The position numbers and the translations under genes were made by a program. A DNA stretch of 64,000 nt from Streptomyces sp. HUAS YS2 (GTDB lineage Bacteria; Actinomycetota; Actinomycetes; Streptomycetales; Streptomycetaceae): positions 4,125,001 through 4,189,000 of the forward strand of contig NZ_CP137573.1 in the NCBI RefSeq assembly GCF_033343995.1. Direction: 5' to 3'. Every line of letters begins with the position of its first letter. Position 1 is the stretch's first letter. Shown here piece by piece: positions 57,503-64,000 of this stretch. The notes beneath the pieces are model-generated. The model worked only from the letters and a program-made list of their open reading frames with translations. It was not told the DNA's origin and did no database searches.

Positions 57503-58117
57503 ATGAACAAGCCCTCCTCGAACGACTCCCGCGACTCCGTCGCTCTCCTCGACGCCGACCAGGCCCGCGCCCGGCTCGACACGCTCACCGTCGTCGACGT
57601 GCGCACCCCCGCCGAGTACGCCTCCGGTCACGTGCCGGGCGCGCTGAACGTGCCGCTCGACCGGCTCGGGCAGGCCGTGCCCGCGCTGCGGGAGGCGGCG
57701 GGGCGCGGCGAGCTGCTCGTGGTCTGCCAGTCCGGCAACCGGTCCGCGTCCGCGGCCGCGCAGCTCGCGGCGCAGGGCGTCCCCGTACTGGACCTGACCG
57801 GCGGGACGGGCGGCTGGGCGGCCCGCGGCCACGCACTGGACCGGCCGGAGGGTGCGCCGGCGAAGGCGGTGTGGGCGATGGACCGACAGGTGCGGCTCGT
57901 CGCCGGATCGCTCGTGCTGCTCGGTCTGGTGCTGGGACTGCTGGTGCATCCGGCGTTCCAGCTGCTGTCGGCGGGGATCGCCGGCGGGCTGGTGTTCTCG
58001 GCGCTCACGAACACCTGCGGGATGGCGGCGATGCTCGGGAAGCTGCCGTACAACCGGGCCACGGCCTGCGGGCTGCCGCTGGACGCGACGCTCGAGCGGC
58101 TTCGTCAGGGCGCGTAG
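57503..58117 (+). CDS. Rhodanese with DUF2892 membrane domain (YgaP-like)
   Basis: 204 residues from ATG 57503; ATG 57491 has no room for a ribosome-binding site. Residues 15-115 are a rhodanese domain (VVDVRTPAEYASGHVPGALN, catalytic loop VVCQSGNRSASAA). Residues 128-200 contain two membrane helices of DUF2892 (LVAGSLVLLGLVLGLLVHPA; LSAGIAGGLVFSALTNTCGM) as in YgaP. It transfers sulfane sulfur at the membrane. The CstR-type operator in its promoter ties it to persulfide stress. Its 3' end overlaps the converging TetR gene by 13 bases. Confidence 0.9.
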   Translation: MNKPSSNDSRDSVALLDADQARARLDTLTVVDVRTPAEYASGHVPGALNVPLDRLGQAVPALREAAGRGELLVVCQSGNRSASAAAQLAAQGVPVLDLTGGTGGWAARGHALDRPEGAPAKAVWAMDRQVRLVAGSLVLLGLVLGLLVHPAFQLLSAGIAGGLVFSALTNTCGMAAMLGKLPYNRATACGLPLDATLERLRQGA

Positions 58118-58767
58118 CCGGGCGCGTAGCGGCGCAGGAACATCTCCACGCCGTCCGTGAGGAGTCGCTCGGCGAGGTCGTCGGTGAGTTCCGTCCCGTA
58201 CTGCTCGAAGACCATCTGCGGGAAGACGAGCAGCGAGTAGAGCTGGAGGACGGCGACCTCCAGGTCGGGGACGTCGAGGCGGCCGCGGTCCGCGAGGGTG
58301 CGCAGGGTGTCGGCGACGGCGGGGTGGTGCCCGGCCGGGCCGTGCGCCCGCCAGGCGCGGCCCAGTTCGGGGAAGCGGTGGAGTTCGGTGGCGACGAGGG
58401 CGCGCAGCGCGCGGCCCTCGTCGTTCTCGCGTACGGCCCGGACCCAGGCGCGGCCGGCGGCGACGAACGCGGCGCGCAGGTCCTCGGCGCCGGCCGCGGC
58501 GAGCCGCGCGAGGGTGGCGGCCGCCTCGGTCTCGTCGGCGAGGGGCTCGTCGAGGGCGCCCGCGACCACGGCCGTGAACAGGGCTTCCTTGCTGCCGAAG
58601 TGGTTGTAGACGGTCACCTTGGAGACGCCCGCCTCGGCGGCGATGGCGTCCATGCCGACGCCGAAGCCCTCGCGGAGGAAGAGCGCGCGGGCGGCCCGCA
58701 CGATGTCCTGCCGCTTGCGGGCGGCGCGGGCTCCGCTGGGGGCGGGTCTGGCGGGCTGGGCGCTCAT
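58105..58767 (-). CDS. TetR-family regulator
   Basis: 220 residues, ATG 58767. Helix-turn-helix at about 20-65 (IVRAARALFLREGFGVGMDA, IAAEAGVSKVTVYNHFGSKE); AefR-like C-terminal domain (LRALVATELHRFPELGRAWR, LQLYSLLVFPQMVFEQYGTE). Divergent from an exporter gene with operator palindromes between them. Its stop lies inside the rhodanese gene end. Confidence 0.92.
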   Translation of the reverse strand: MSAQPARPAPSGARAARKRQDIVRAARALFLREGFGVGMDAIAAEAGVSKVTVYNHFGSKEALFTAVVAGALDEPLADETEAAATLARLAAAGAEDLRAAFVAAGRAWVRAVRENDEGRALRALVATELHRFPELGRAWRAHGPAGHHPAVADTLRTLADRGRLDVPDLEVAVLQLYSLLVFPQMVFEQYGTELTDDLAERLLTDGVEMFLRRYAPGYAP

Positions 58768-58787
58768 GGGCCGACCCTACCAACGCA

Positions 58788-58830
58788 ACTGAACTCTTGA
58801 GTACATCTGAACTGAACCGTACAGTTCAGT
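58788..58830. promoter_or_regulatory. TetR operator before the exporter
   Basis: ACTGAAC-CGTACA-GTTCAGT at 58811-58830 is a perfect seven-base-arm palindrome ending one base before ATG 58832; another half-site ACTGAAC lies at 58788. Binding would block both divergent starts. Confidence 0.75.
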
Positions 58831-58831
58831 C

Positions 58832-60337
58832 ATGAAGTCCGACCCGCACGCCCAAGGGCACCCGCATGCCCACACGCCGTCCGACGCCCACGCCCACACC
58901 GACGCCCACACCGACGCACACGCCCACACCGGGGCCCACGCGCCGTCCCCGCCGCCCGACCCGCGCCGCTGGACGGCACTGGCACTGATCTGCACGGCCC
59001 AGTTCATGCTGATCCTCGACGTCACCGTGGTGAACGTCGCGCTGCCGACCATGGCCGCCGACCTCGGCCTCGGCCGCTCCGCGCTGACCTGGGCGGTCAC
59101 CGCGTACACCCTCTGCTTCGGCGGCCTGATGCTGCTCGGCGGCCGGCTCGCGGACGGCCTCGGTGCCCGCCGCACCCTGCTCGCCGGGCTCGCGCTGTTC
59201 ACCGCCGCCTCGCTGGCCTGCGGCCTCGCGCCGGACGCCGCGACGCTGCTGACCGGCCGCATCGCCCAGGGCGTCGGCGCCGCGCTGCTCTCACCGGCCG
59301 CGCTCTCCCTCGTCACCACGGGCTTCCACGGCGCGGAGCGCACCAAGGCCCTCGGCGTCTGGGCGGCGATCGGCGGCACCGGCTCGGCCGTGGGCGTCCT
59401 GCTCGGTGGCGCGCTGGCCGACGGCCCGGGCTGGCGCTGGGTCTTCTACGTCAACGTCCCCGTCGGGCTCGCGCTGCTCGCCGCGCTCCCGGCCGTCGTC
59501 CGGGCCCGCGCCCCGCAGCCGCCGCGCGGCCTCGACGTTCCCGGGGCGCTGCTGGTCACCACGGCCACCGGAGCGCTCGTGTACGGCCTGGTGCGCGCGG
59601 GCGACGCGGGCTGGACGTCCCCGTCCACGCTGCTGCCGCTGCTCGGCGCGCTCCTGCTGTACGGGGTCTTCGCCGCCGTCGAACGGGCGAGCCGCGCCCC
59701 GCTGATGGACCCGCGGATGTTCACCCGCCGGCCGGTGGTCGCGGGCTCGCTCCTGATGCTGGTCGCGACCGCGCTGCTGATCTCGTTCTTCTTCCTCGGC
59801 TCGGTCCAGCTCCAGCACCTGTACGGCTACGACGCCCTGCGCACCGGCCTGGTCTTCCTCCCCGTCGCCGTCACCACCGCCGTCGGCGCCCACCTGGCCG
59901 CCCGCCTCGTAGGCTCCCTCGGCAGCAGGCCCTGCGCGGCGGCCGGCCTGACGATCGCGGCCCTCGGCTGCGCCCCGCTCCCCTTCTTCACGGCGGAATC
60001 CGACCCCTGGACCACCCTGCTCCCGGCCCTCTCGGTCGCCGCCCTCGGCCTCGGCGCGGTCTTCGTCACCGCCACCACCACGGCCCTCGGCATGACGGCC
60101 CCGCACGAGGCGGGCCTCGCGTCGGGCATCATCAACACCTTCCACGAGGTGGGCGGCTCGATCGGCGTCGCGGTCGTCTCCACGATCGCCGGATCGAGCA
60201 TCACCACCGGGACCCTCGCCGGCTACCGCGCGGCGTTCATCACCTGCGCCCTGACGGCAGCCGCCACCGCGCTCCTGGTCCCCCTGCTCGTCCCCCCGGG
60301 CAGACCCCGCACCACAGGAGGCCCGCACGCGCACTGA
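58832..60337 (+). CDS. DHA2-family exporter with His-rich N-terminus
   Basis: 501 residues, ATG 58832. The first 40 residues hold about a dozen histidines (HPHAHTPSDAHAHTDAHTD) in an alternating pattern before the first helix. The rest is a 14-helix EmrB/QacA exporter: FMLILDVTVVNVALPTMAAD, GGRLADGLGARRTLLAGLAL, GTGSAVGVLLGGALADGPGW. The divergent TetR and adjacent palindrome indicate substrate-induced expression. The His tract could bind metal ions; a metal role for the pump is speculation. Confidence 0.92.
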   Translation: MKSDPHAQGHPHAHTPSDAHAHTDAHTDAHAHTGAHAPSPPPDPRRWTALALICTAQFMLILDVTVVNVALPTMAADLGLGRSALTWAVTAYTLCFGGLMLLGGRLADGLGARRTLLAGLALFTAASLACGLAPDAATLLTGRIAQGVGAALLSPAALSLVTTGFHGAERTKALGVWAAIGGTGSAVGVLLGGALADGPGWRWVFYVNVPVGLALLAALPAVVRARAPQPPRGLDVPGALLVTTATGALVYGLVRAGDAGWTSPSTLLPLLGALLLYGVFAAVERASRAPLMDPRMFTRRPVVAGSLLMLVATALLISFFFLGSVQLQHLYGYDALRTGLVFLPVAVTTAVGAHLAARLVGSLGSRPCAAAGLTIAALGCAPLPFFTAESDPWTTLLPALSVAALGLGAVFVTATTTALGMTAPHEAGLASGIINTFHEVGGSIGVAVVSTIAGSSITTGTLAGYRAAFITCALTAAATALLVPLLVPPGRPRTTGGPHAH

Positions 60338-60352
60338 CGCGCGCGGGTACCG

Positions 60353-60766
60353 TCACCGGCCCGGGCCGACCTCGTCGATCGGGCGGATGACGACCGGGTA
60401 GTCCGGGGAGCCGGCCGGGACCGGGCATTGGGTGATGCGGGCGGCGATCTCGGTGACGCGGTCGAGGCTCGCGCAGTCGAGGATCCAGTAGCCGGCGAGG
60501 AGTTCCTGGGAGCGGTCGTACGGGTTGTCGCGGATCGTGGGGCCGCCGATCGGGGAGGCCGTGACGAAGCGGGTGCGGGCGGGCTCGGTGAGGCCCTGGC
60601 CGTCCAGCATCTCGCCGGAGGCGGTCAGTTCCTCGTTGAGCTCGTTCATGAAGACGACCATGTTCTGCACGTCCTCATGGGTCCACACCGGGGACTGGGC
60701 GGAGCCCTCGCCCTTCATGGCGTCGTAGTCCGTCTGCGAGCCCAGCACCATCACCATGTACTTCAC
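60353..60766 (-). CDS. YciI/DGPF-family protein
   Basis: 137 residues, GTG 60766 with GGGAG upstream. YciI fold: KYMVMVLGSQTDYDAMKGEG, VVFMNELNEELTASGEMLDG, FVTASPIGGPTIRDNPYDRS, LLAGYWILDCASLDRVTEIA. In actinobacteria these often stand beside ECF41-type sigma genes, which is not the case here. Function unknown; it ends in PIDEVGPGR. It converges with the exporter gene. Confidence 0.9.
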   Translation of the reverse strand: MKYMVMVLGSQTDYDAMKGEGSAQSPVWTHEDVQNMVVFMNELNEELTASGEMLDGQGLTEPARTRFVTASPIGGPTIRDNPYDRSQELLAGYWILDCASLDRVTEIAARITQCPVPAGSPDYPVVIRPIDEVGPGR

Positions 60767-60893
60767 GACGTCGCTCCCTCGGGGGTCGGTGGGTCTGCTC
60801 CCTCCAGGGGACGCCGTGCCGCGCCGGAAAGGCGCGGCACCGCGCCCTTACCGCACCGATTCCACCCGTGGGGACCACCCCCCTTTCAGGGGG

Positions 60894-60920
60894 CACGGGT
60901 TCACGGGTTCACGGGTTCAC
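60894..60920. repeat. 8-bp tandem repeat at the end of the reductase gene
   Basis: CACGGGTT occurs three times in tandem (60894, 60902, 60910) followed by CAC, crossing the stop codon of the aldo/keto reductase. Confidence 0.8.
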
Positions 60921-61975
60921 GCCGCGTCCGCCGCCGCACGGTCCGTCAGCGGGCGGCGGCGGCCGGCGAGGTCCGTCAGGGACGCGGGCGGGAAGGCGGC
61001 CTCCGGGTCGTACACGTTCGTGCCCGGCGGCACGATCTCGTCGATCCGGTCGAGCACCTCGTCGTCGAGGACCAGCGGCGCGCCCTTCAGCAGTCCCACG
61101 AGCTGCTCCTCCGTCCGCGGGCCGACGATCACCGAGGTCACCGCCGGGTGCGCCGCGGCGAAGGCGATCGCCAGCTCGGGCAGGGTGCAGCCGATGTCGT
61201 CGGCGAGCGCGGCGAGCTTCTCGACGGCCTCGAACTTGGCCGCGTTCTCGGGGAGCGCCGGGTCGAAGCGGGTCGGCCGGAGCGCGGCCCGGCCGCTCGT
61301 CAGATCGACCGGCATGTCCTTGCGGTACCGCCCGGTGAGGAACCCGAAGGCGAGCGGGCTCCAGGTCAGGACGCCCATCCCGTACCGCCGGGTCACCGGC
61401 AGCACGGACCGCTCGATCCCGCGGGCGAGGATCGAGTACGGCGGCTGTTCGGTCCGCGGCCTGCGCAGCCCGCGCCGCTCGGCCACGGCATGGGCCTCGA
61501 CGATCTCGTCGGCGGGGAAGGACGACGTGCCGAACGCGCGGATCTTGCCCTGCGACACCAGGTCGCCGAGGACGTCCAGCGTCTCCTCGATGTCCGTGCG
61601 CGGGTCGGGCCGGTGGACCTGGTACACGTCGATCCAGTCGGTGCCGAGCCGGCGCAGGCTGTCCTCCACGGCGCGGACGATCCAGCGCCGGGAGTTCCCG
61701 CTCCGGTTCGGGCCCTCCGTCAGCGGGAAGTGCACCTTCGTCGCGAGCACCACGTCGTCCCGGCGCCCGCCGAGCGCCTTGCCGACGATCTCCTCGGACT
61801 CGCCGGCCGAGTACATGTCGGCGGTGTCGACGAAGTTGACGCCCTGGTCGAGGGCGGCGTGCACGATCCGGGTGCACGCCTCGTGGTCGGGGTTGCCGAC
61901 GGAGCCGAACATCATCGCTCCGAGGCAGTACGTGCTGACCTCGATGCCGGTGCCGCCGAGGATGCGATAGCGCAT
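60917..61975 (-). CDS. Aldo/keto reductase
   Basis: 352 residues, ATG 61975 with AAAGGGAG upstream. TIM-barrel reductase: CLGAMMFGSVGNPDHEACTR, catalytic Asp/Tyr in FVDTADMYSAGESEEIVG, Lys in VVLATKVHFP, His in DVYQVHRPDPRTD, and the NADPH site SVIVGPRTEEQLVGLL. It resembles the YhdN/IolS group acting on carbonyls of unknown identity. Monocistronic between the YciI and ArsR-type genes. Confidence 0.93.
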   Translation of the reverse strand: MRYRILGGTGIEVSTYCLGAMMFGSVGNPDHEACTRIVHAALDQGVNFVDTADMYSAGESEEIVGKALGGRRDDVVLATKVHFPLTEGPNRSGNSRRWIVRAVEDSLRRLGTDWIDVYQVHRPDPRTDIEETLDVLGDLVSQGKIRAFGTSSFPADEIVEAHAVAERRGLRRPRTEQPPYSILARGIERSVLPVTRRYGMGVLTWSPLAFGFLTGRYRKDMPVDLTSGRAALRPTRFDPALPENAAKFEAVEKLAALADDIGCTLPELAIAFAAAHPAVTSVIVGPRTEEQLVGLLKGAPLVLDDEVLDRIDEIVPPGTNVYDPEAAFPPASLTDLAGRRRPLTDRAAADAA

Positions 61976-62096
61976 GCCGGACTCCCTTTTCGCGTACGGG
62001 GATTGGAGGTCCGCAGCCTAGGAGTTGGAGTGCGCTCGATGGCAAGCCCCGCCCCCGCTCACGAGGCCCGCGCCCAGGACGCCCCGCGCGGGACGC

Positions 62097-63095
62097 TCAG
62101 GAGGCTCCCGCCGTCAGCAGCGCGTCCGCCACCGCCGTCCGCGCGTACAGCACCGAGCGGCCCGCCCGGTGCGCGGTGACCAGGCCCGCGTCGCGCAGCG
62201 CGGTGAGGTGCTGGGACACGCCGGCGGGGGAGAGCCCGGAGTGGCGGGCCAGCTGGGTGGTGGAGGCCGGGGTGTCGAGCTCGGTCAGGAGCAGCGTCCG
62301 CGACCGGCCGATCACCGCCGCGACCGCCTCGCCGGCCGCCGTGGTCCGCGGCTCCCAGAGCGTGCCGATCCCCCGTGCCGGATAAGCGAGTTGCGGCGGC
62401 TCGGGCGGCACGGAGCGGGTGAGCACCCGGGGCCAGGCGAACGCGGACGGGATCAGCAGCAGCCCGGCCCCGGCCTCGTCGCGGGTCAGCCGGCAGTGCC
62501 GGCGCACCAGGCGTAGGCTGCCGTCGTCCCAACTCACCGTTTCGTGCAGCTCGTTGAGGACGTGGGCGGCGCCGTGCTCGGCGACCTGCCGGGCCCGGTG
62601 GAAGACGTCCGCCTCCAGTACGTCGCGGACCCTCGCCCAGTACGGCGCGAGCGCCAGCTCCCAGTAGCACTCGATCTCCGCGACGACCTTCTCCAGAGCC
62701 GCCTCGGGGGCCTCGCGCAGCAGCCGGAGCCGCGGGCCGGGACGCCGGTCGCCGGACTGGGCGGCCAGCATGTCGAGTTCGACGCGGACCCGGTCGGGCG
62801 CGGTCCGGCGGATCGCGTCGAGTTCGGCGGCGAGGGTGGGGAAGGGGGCGGCGGGGGCCGGATTGAGGAAGTCGGCGAGGTAGCTTGTGCGCGGGATCAG
62901 TTCGGCCAGCCAGCCCCGGTCGAGCCCGGCCTCGGCGAGCCGGGGCCGGACCTGCTCGGCCCAGCGCCGGTGCGGCCCGGCGGCGGCGCCGTCCCCGCGC
63001 AGGATCCGGTAGCTGGTGACGACCTCCCACATGGGGGAGACCGCGAACCGGGTCTGCGCCAGATCGGCCGCGGAGAAGCTGAGTTCGTACTCCAT
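62097..63095 (-). CDS. ArsR-type regulator with DUF5937 N-terminal domain
   Basis: 332 residues from ATG 63095. The N-terminal 230 residues (MEYELSFSAADLAQTRFAVS; LAELIPRTSYLADFLNP; LAPYWARVRDVLEADVFHRA) are the DUF5937 type found only with helix-turn-helix partners. The C-terminal winged helix (LDTPASTTQLARHSGLSPAG, VSQHLTALRDAGLVTAHRAG) is ArsR/SmtB-like without visible metal cysteines. It is divergent from an MFS exporter gene across 91 bases and probably regulates it. Confidence 0.88.
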   Translation of the reverse strand: MEYELSFSAADLAQTRFAVSPMWEVVTSYRILRGDGAAAGPHRRWAEQVRPRLAEAGLDRGWLAELIPRTSYLADFLNPAPAAPFPTLAAELDAIRRTAPDRVRVELDMLAAQSGDRRPGPRLRLLREAPEAALEKVVAEIECYWELALAPYWARVRDVLEADVFHRARQVAEHGAAHVLNELHETVSWDDGSLRLVRRHCRLTRDEAGAGLLLIPSAFAWPRVLTRSVPPEPPQLAYPARGIGTLWEPRTTAAGEAVAAVIGRSRTLLLTELDTPASTTQLARHSGLSPAGVSQHLTALRDAGLVTAHRAGRSVLYARTAVADALLTAGAS

Positions 63096-63186
63096 GGGCG
63101 CACACCCTCCGGTCCGTATCCCTGTTGGATTCGGTCTGAGCTTAATCATTGGTGGGGGTGCGGGGGACGGGCGCAGGCTTCCGCAC

Positions 63187-64000
63187 ATGTTCTCCAGCTA
63201 CCGCGGACTGCCGCGCACCGTATGGACCGTCTTCGCCGGGTCGGTCGTCCACCGCATCGGCTTCATGGTCACGCCGTTCCTGGTGTTCTTCCTCGCCGAG
63301 CGGGACGTCACCGGCTCCGAGGTCGGTTACGTTCTCGGCGCGCTCGGCGCGGGCCACCTCATCGGCCCGGCGGTCGGCGGACTGCTCGCCGACCGGTTCG
63401 GCCGCCGCCCGGCCATGCTCAGCGGCCTGCTCGGCTCGTCCGCGGCGGTGGGCGCGCTGTACGCCGCCCCCGGCGTCTGGACGATGGCCGCCGCGGCGCT
63501 CCTGGTCAGCGCGACCGGCATGATGGTCGCCCCCGCCGCGTACGCCCTGATGTCCGACGCGGTCGACGCGGAACGGCGGCAGCGCGCGTACGCCCTGTTC
63601 CACTGGGGCAGCAACATCGGCACGGCGGTGGCGGGCGTCCTCGGTGGCTTCCTCGCGGCGCACGGGTACTGGCTGCTGTTCGCCGTCGACGTCACGGCGA
63701 TGCTGCTGTACGCGACGATCGTCGTGACCCGGCTGACGGAGACCCGCCCGCAGTCCGCCCCGCAGGCCGCGGGAGCCACGTCGGCGAAGAACCAGGACGG
63801 CATCGGGTACGGGGTGGTCTTCCGCGACAAGCTGCTCCTGGCGCTGCTCCCGCTCTTCGGCATCCAGCTGTTCGTCTACTCCCTCACCGAGGTGGCCCTG
63901 CCGCTCGCCATCCACGACAGCGGCCTCTCGCCTGCCGTGTACGGGACGATGGCGGCGATCAACGCGATCCTGGTGGTCGTCCTCCAGCCCTTCACGACCG
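63187..64000 (+). CDS. MFS transporter, 3'-truncated by window end
   Basis: ATG 63187; 271 codons are visible without a stop. The protein starts MFSSYRGLPRTVWTVFAGSV and shows helix 1 (FMVTPFLVFFLAERDV), motif A in GGLLADRFGRRPAMLSGLLG, and further helices (LFHWGSNIGTAVAGVLGGFL; LLFAVDVTAMLLYATIVVTR), then a central loop and LLLALLPLFGIQLFVYSL. A 12-helix drug:proton antiporter is likely. Divergent from the ArsR-type regulator. Confidence 0.88.
   Translation, partial: MFSSYRGLPRTVWTVFAGSVVHRIGFMVTPFLVFFLAERDVTGSEVGYVLGALGAGHLIGPAVGGLLADRFGRRPAMLSGLLGSSAAVGALYAAPGVWTMAAAALLVSATGMMVAPAAYALMSDAVDAERRQRAYALFHWGSNIGTAVAGVLGGFLAAHGYWLLFAVDVTAMLLYATIVVTRLTETRPQSAPQAAGATSAKNQDGIGYGVVFRDKLLLALLPLFGIQLFVYSLTEVALPLAIHDSGLSPAVYGTMAAINAILVVVLQPFTT

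Overview
The window is high-GC actinobacterial chromosome and almost certainly Streptomyces. The evidence is strong third-position GC bias, frequent GTG starts and ATGA/GTGA overlaps. Further support comes from a pSAM2-type integrative conjugative element, a subtilisin-inhibitor-like secreted protein, and an adjacent pair of SigB-family sigma genes lying near upp and a tRNA adenosine deaminase gene, an order that from memory resembles the sigN-sigF-upp neighbourhood of S. coelicolor. No rRNA operon, CRISPR array or IS element was seen.

Layout. (1) 1-6260: the right-hand part of an actinomycete integrative conjugative element (AICE): a truncated TraB/FtsK translocase, spread-type membrane proteins and several small proteins, a rolling-circle Rep, Xis and a tyrosine integrase. 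It ends in the 3' half of tRNA-Ser(UGA); the intact tRNA should lie outside the window to the left. (2) 6396-9400: a conserved hypothetical, a PEP-mutase-like enzyme, a primase-polymerase behind a near-perfect LexA box, and a small secreted protein. (3) 9627-16948: a five-gene operon arranged like the mycobacterial igr steroid side-chain operon (two acyl-CoA dehydrogenases, MaoC-DUF35, MaoC, Ltp2-type thiolase), then a SigE-family sigma factor and an acyl-CoA ligase. (4) 17002-24380: a very large PAS/kinase-like/receiver protein, a protease inhibitor, tRNA-Ser(GCU), tRNA-Arg(ACG), a DUF2797 protein, an ABM monooxygenase and an amidohydrolase. (5) 24421-30190: a two-component system followed by a GT2-GtrA fusion and an ArnT-like membrane glycosyltransferase, with phased 11-bp direct repeats upstream of both halves. 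(6) 30276-34812: two DHA2-family exporters, each with its own regulator (TetR, MarR) and operator repeats. (7) 34966-41279: small membrane proteins, an XRE-NACHT-membrane NTPase, a secreted trypsin-like protease overlapping a secreted esterase, and a lipoprotein. (8) 41384-49177: two SigB-family sigma genes, a Dabb protein, tRNA-Ser(CGA), tadA and its partner, upp, a LytR_C protein and a HerA-like ATPase. (9) 49432-54767: an M28 peptidase, a HhH-GPD protein, two alpha/beta hydrolases, TetR and WrbA. (10) 54873-58117: a sulfide/persulfide detoxification locus (MBL-rhodanese, TauE/SafE, CsoR-family regulator without the copper histidine, rhodanese-DUF2892) tied together by three matching operators. 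(11) 58105-64000: TetR and MFS, YciI, an aldo/keto reductase, and an ArsR-type regulator divergent from a truncated MFS gene.

Several units look locally self-regulated: operators were found beside the TetR, MarR, CsoR-type and two-component genes. The most noteworthy items are the phased repeats linking the two-component system to the glycolipid genes, the igr-like operon with nested repeat DNA inserted in frame in its first gene, the SOS-type box on the primase-polymerase, the persulfide locus, the pseudo-kinase with seven arginine-rich motifs, and the NACHT gene next to a secreted protease. Ends of genes are firm; several starts were moved inward from the longest reading frame on ribosome-binding-site and homology grounds, and this is stated where it matters.
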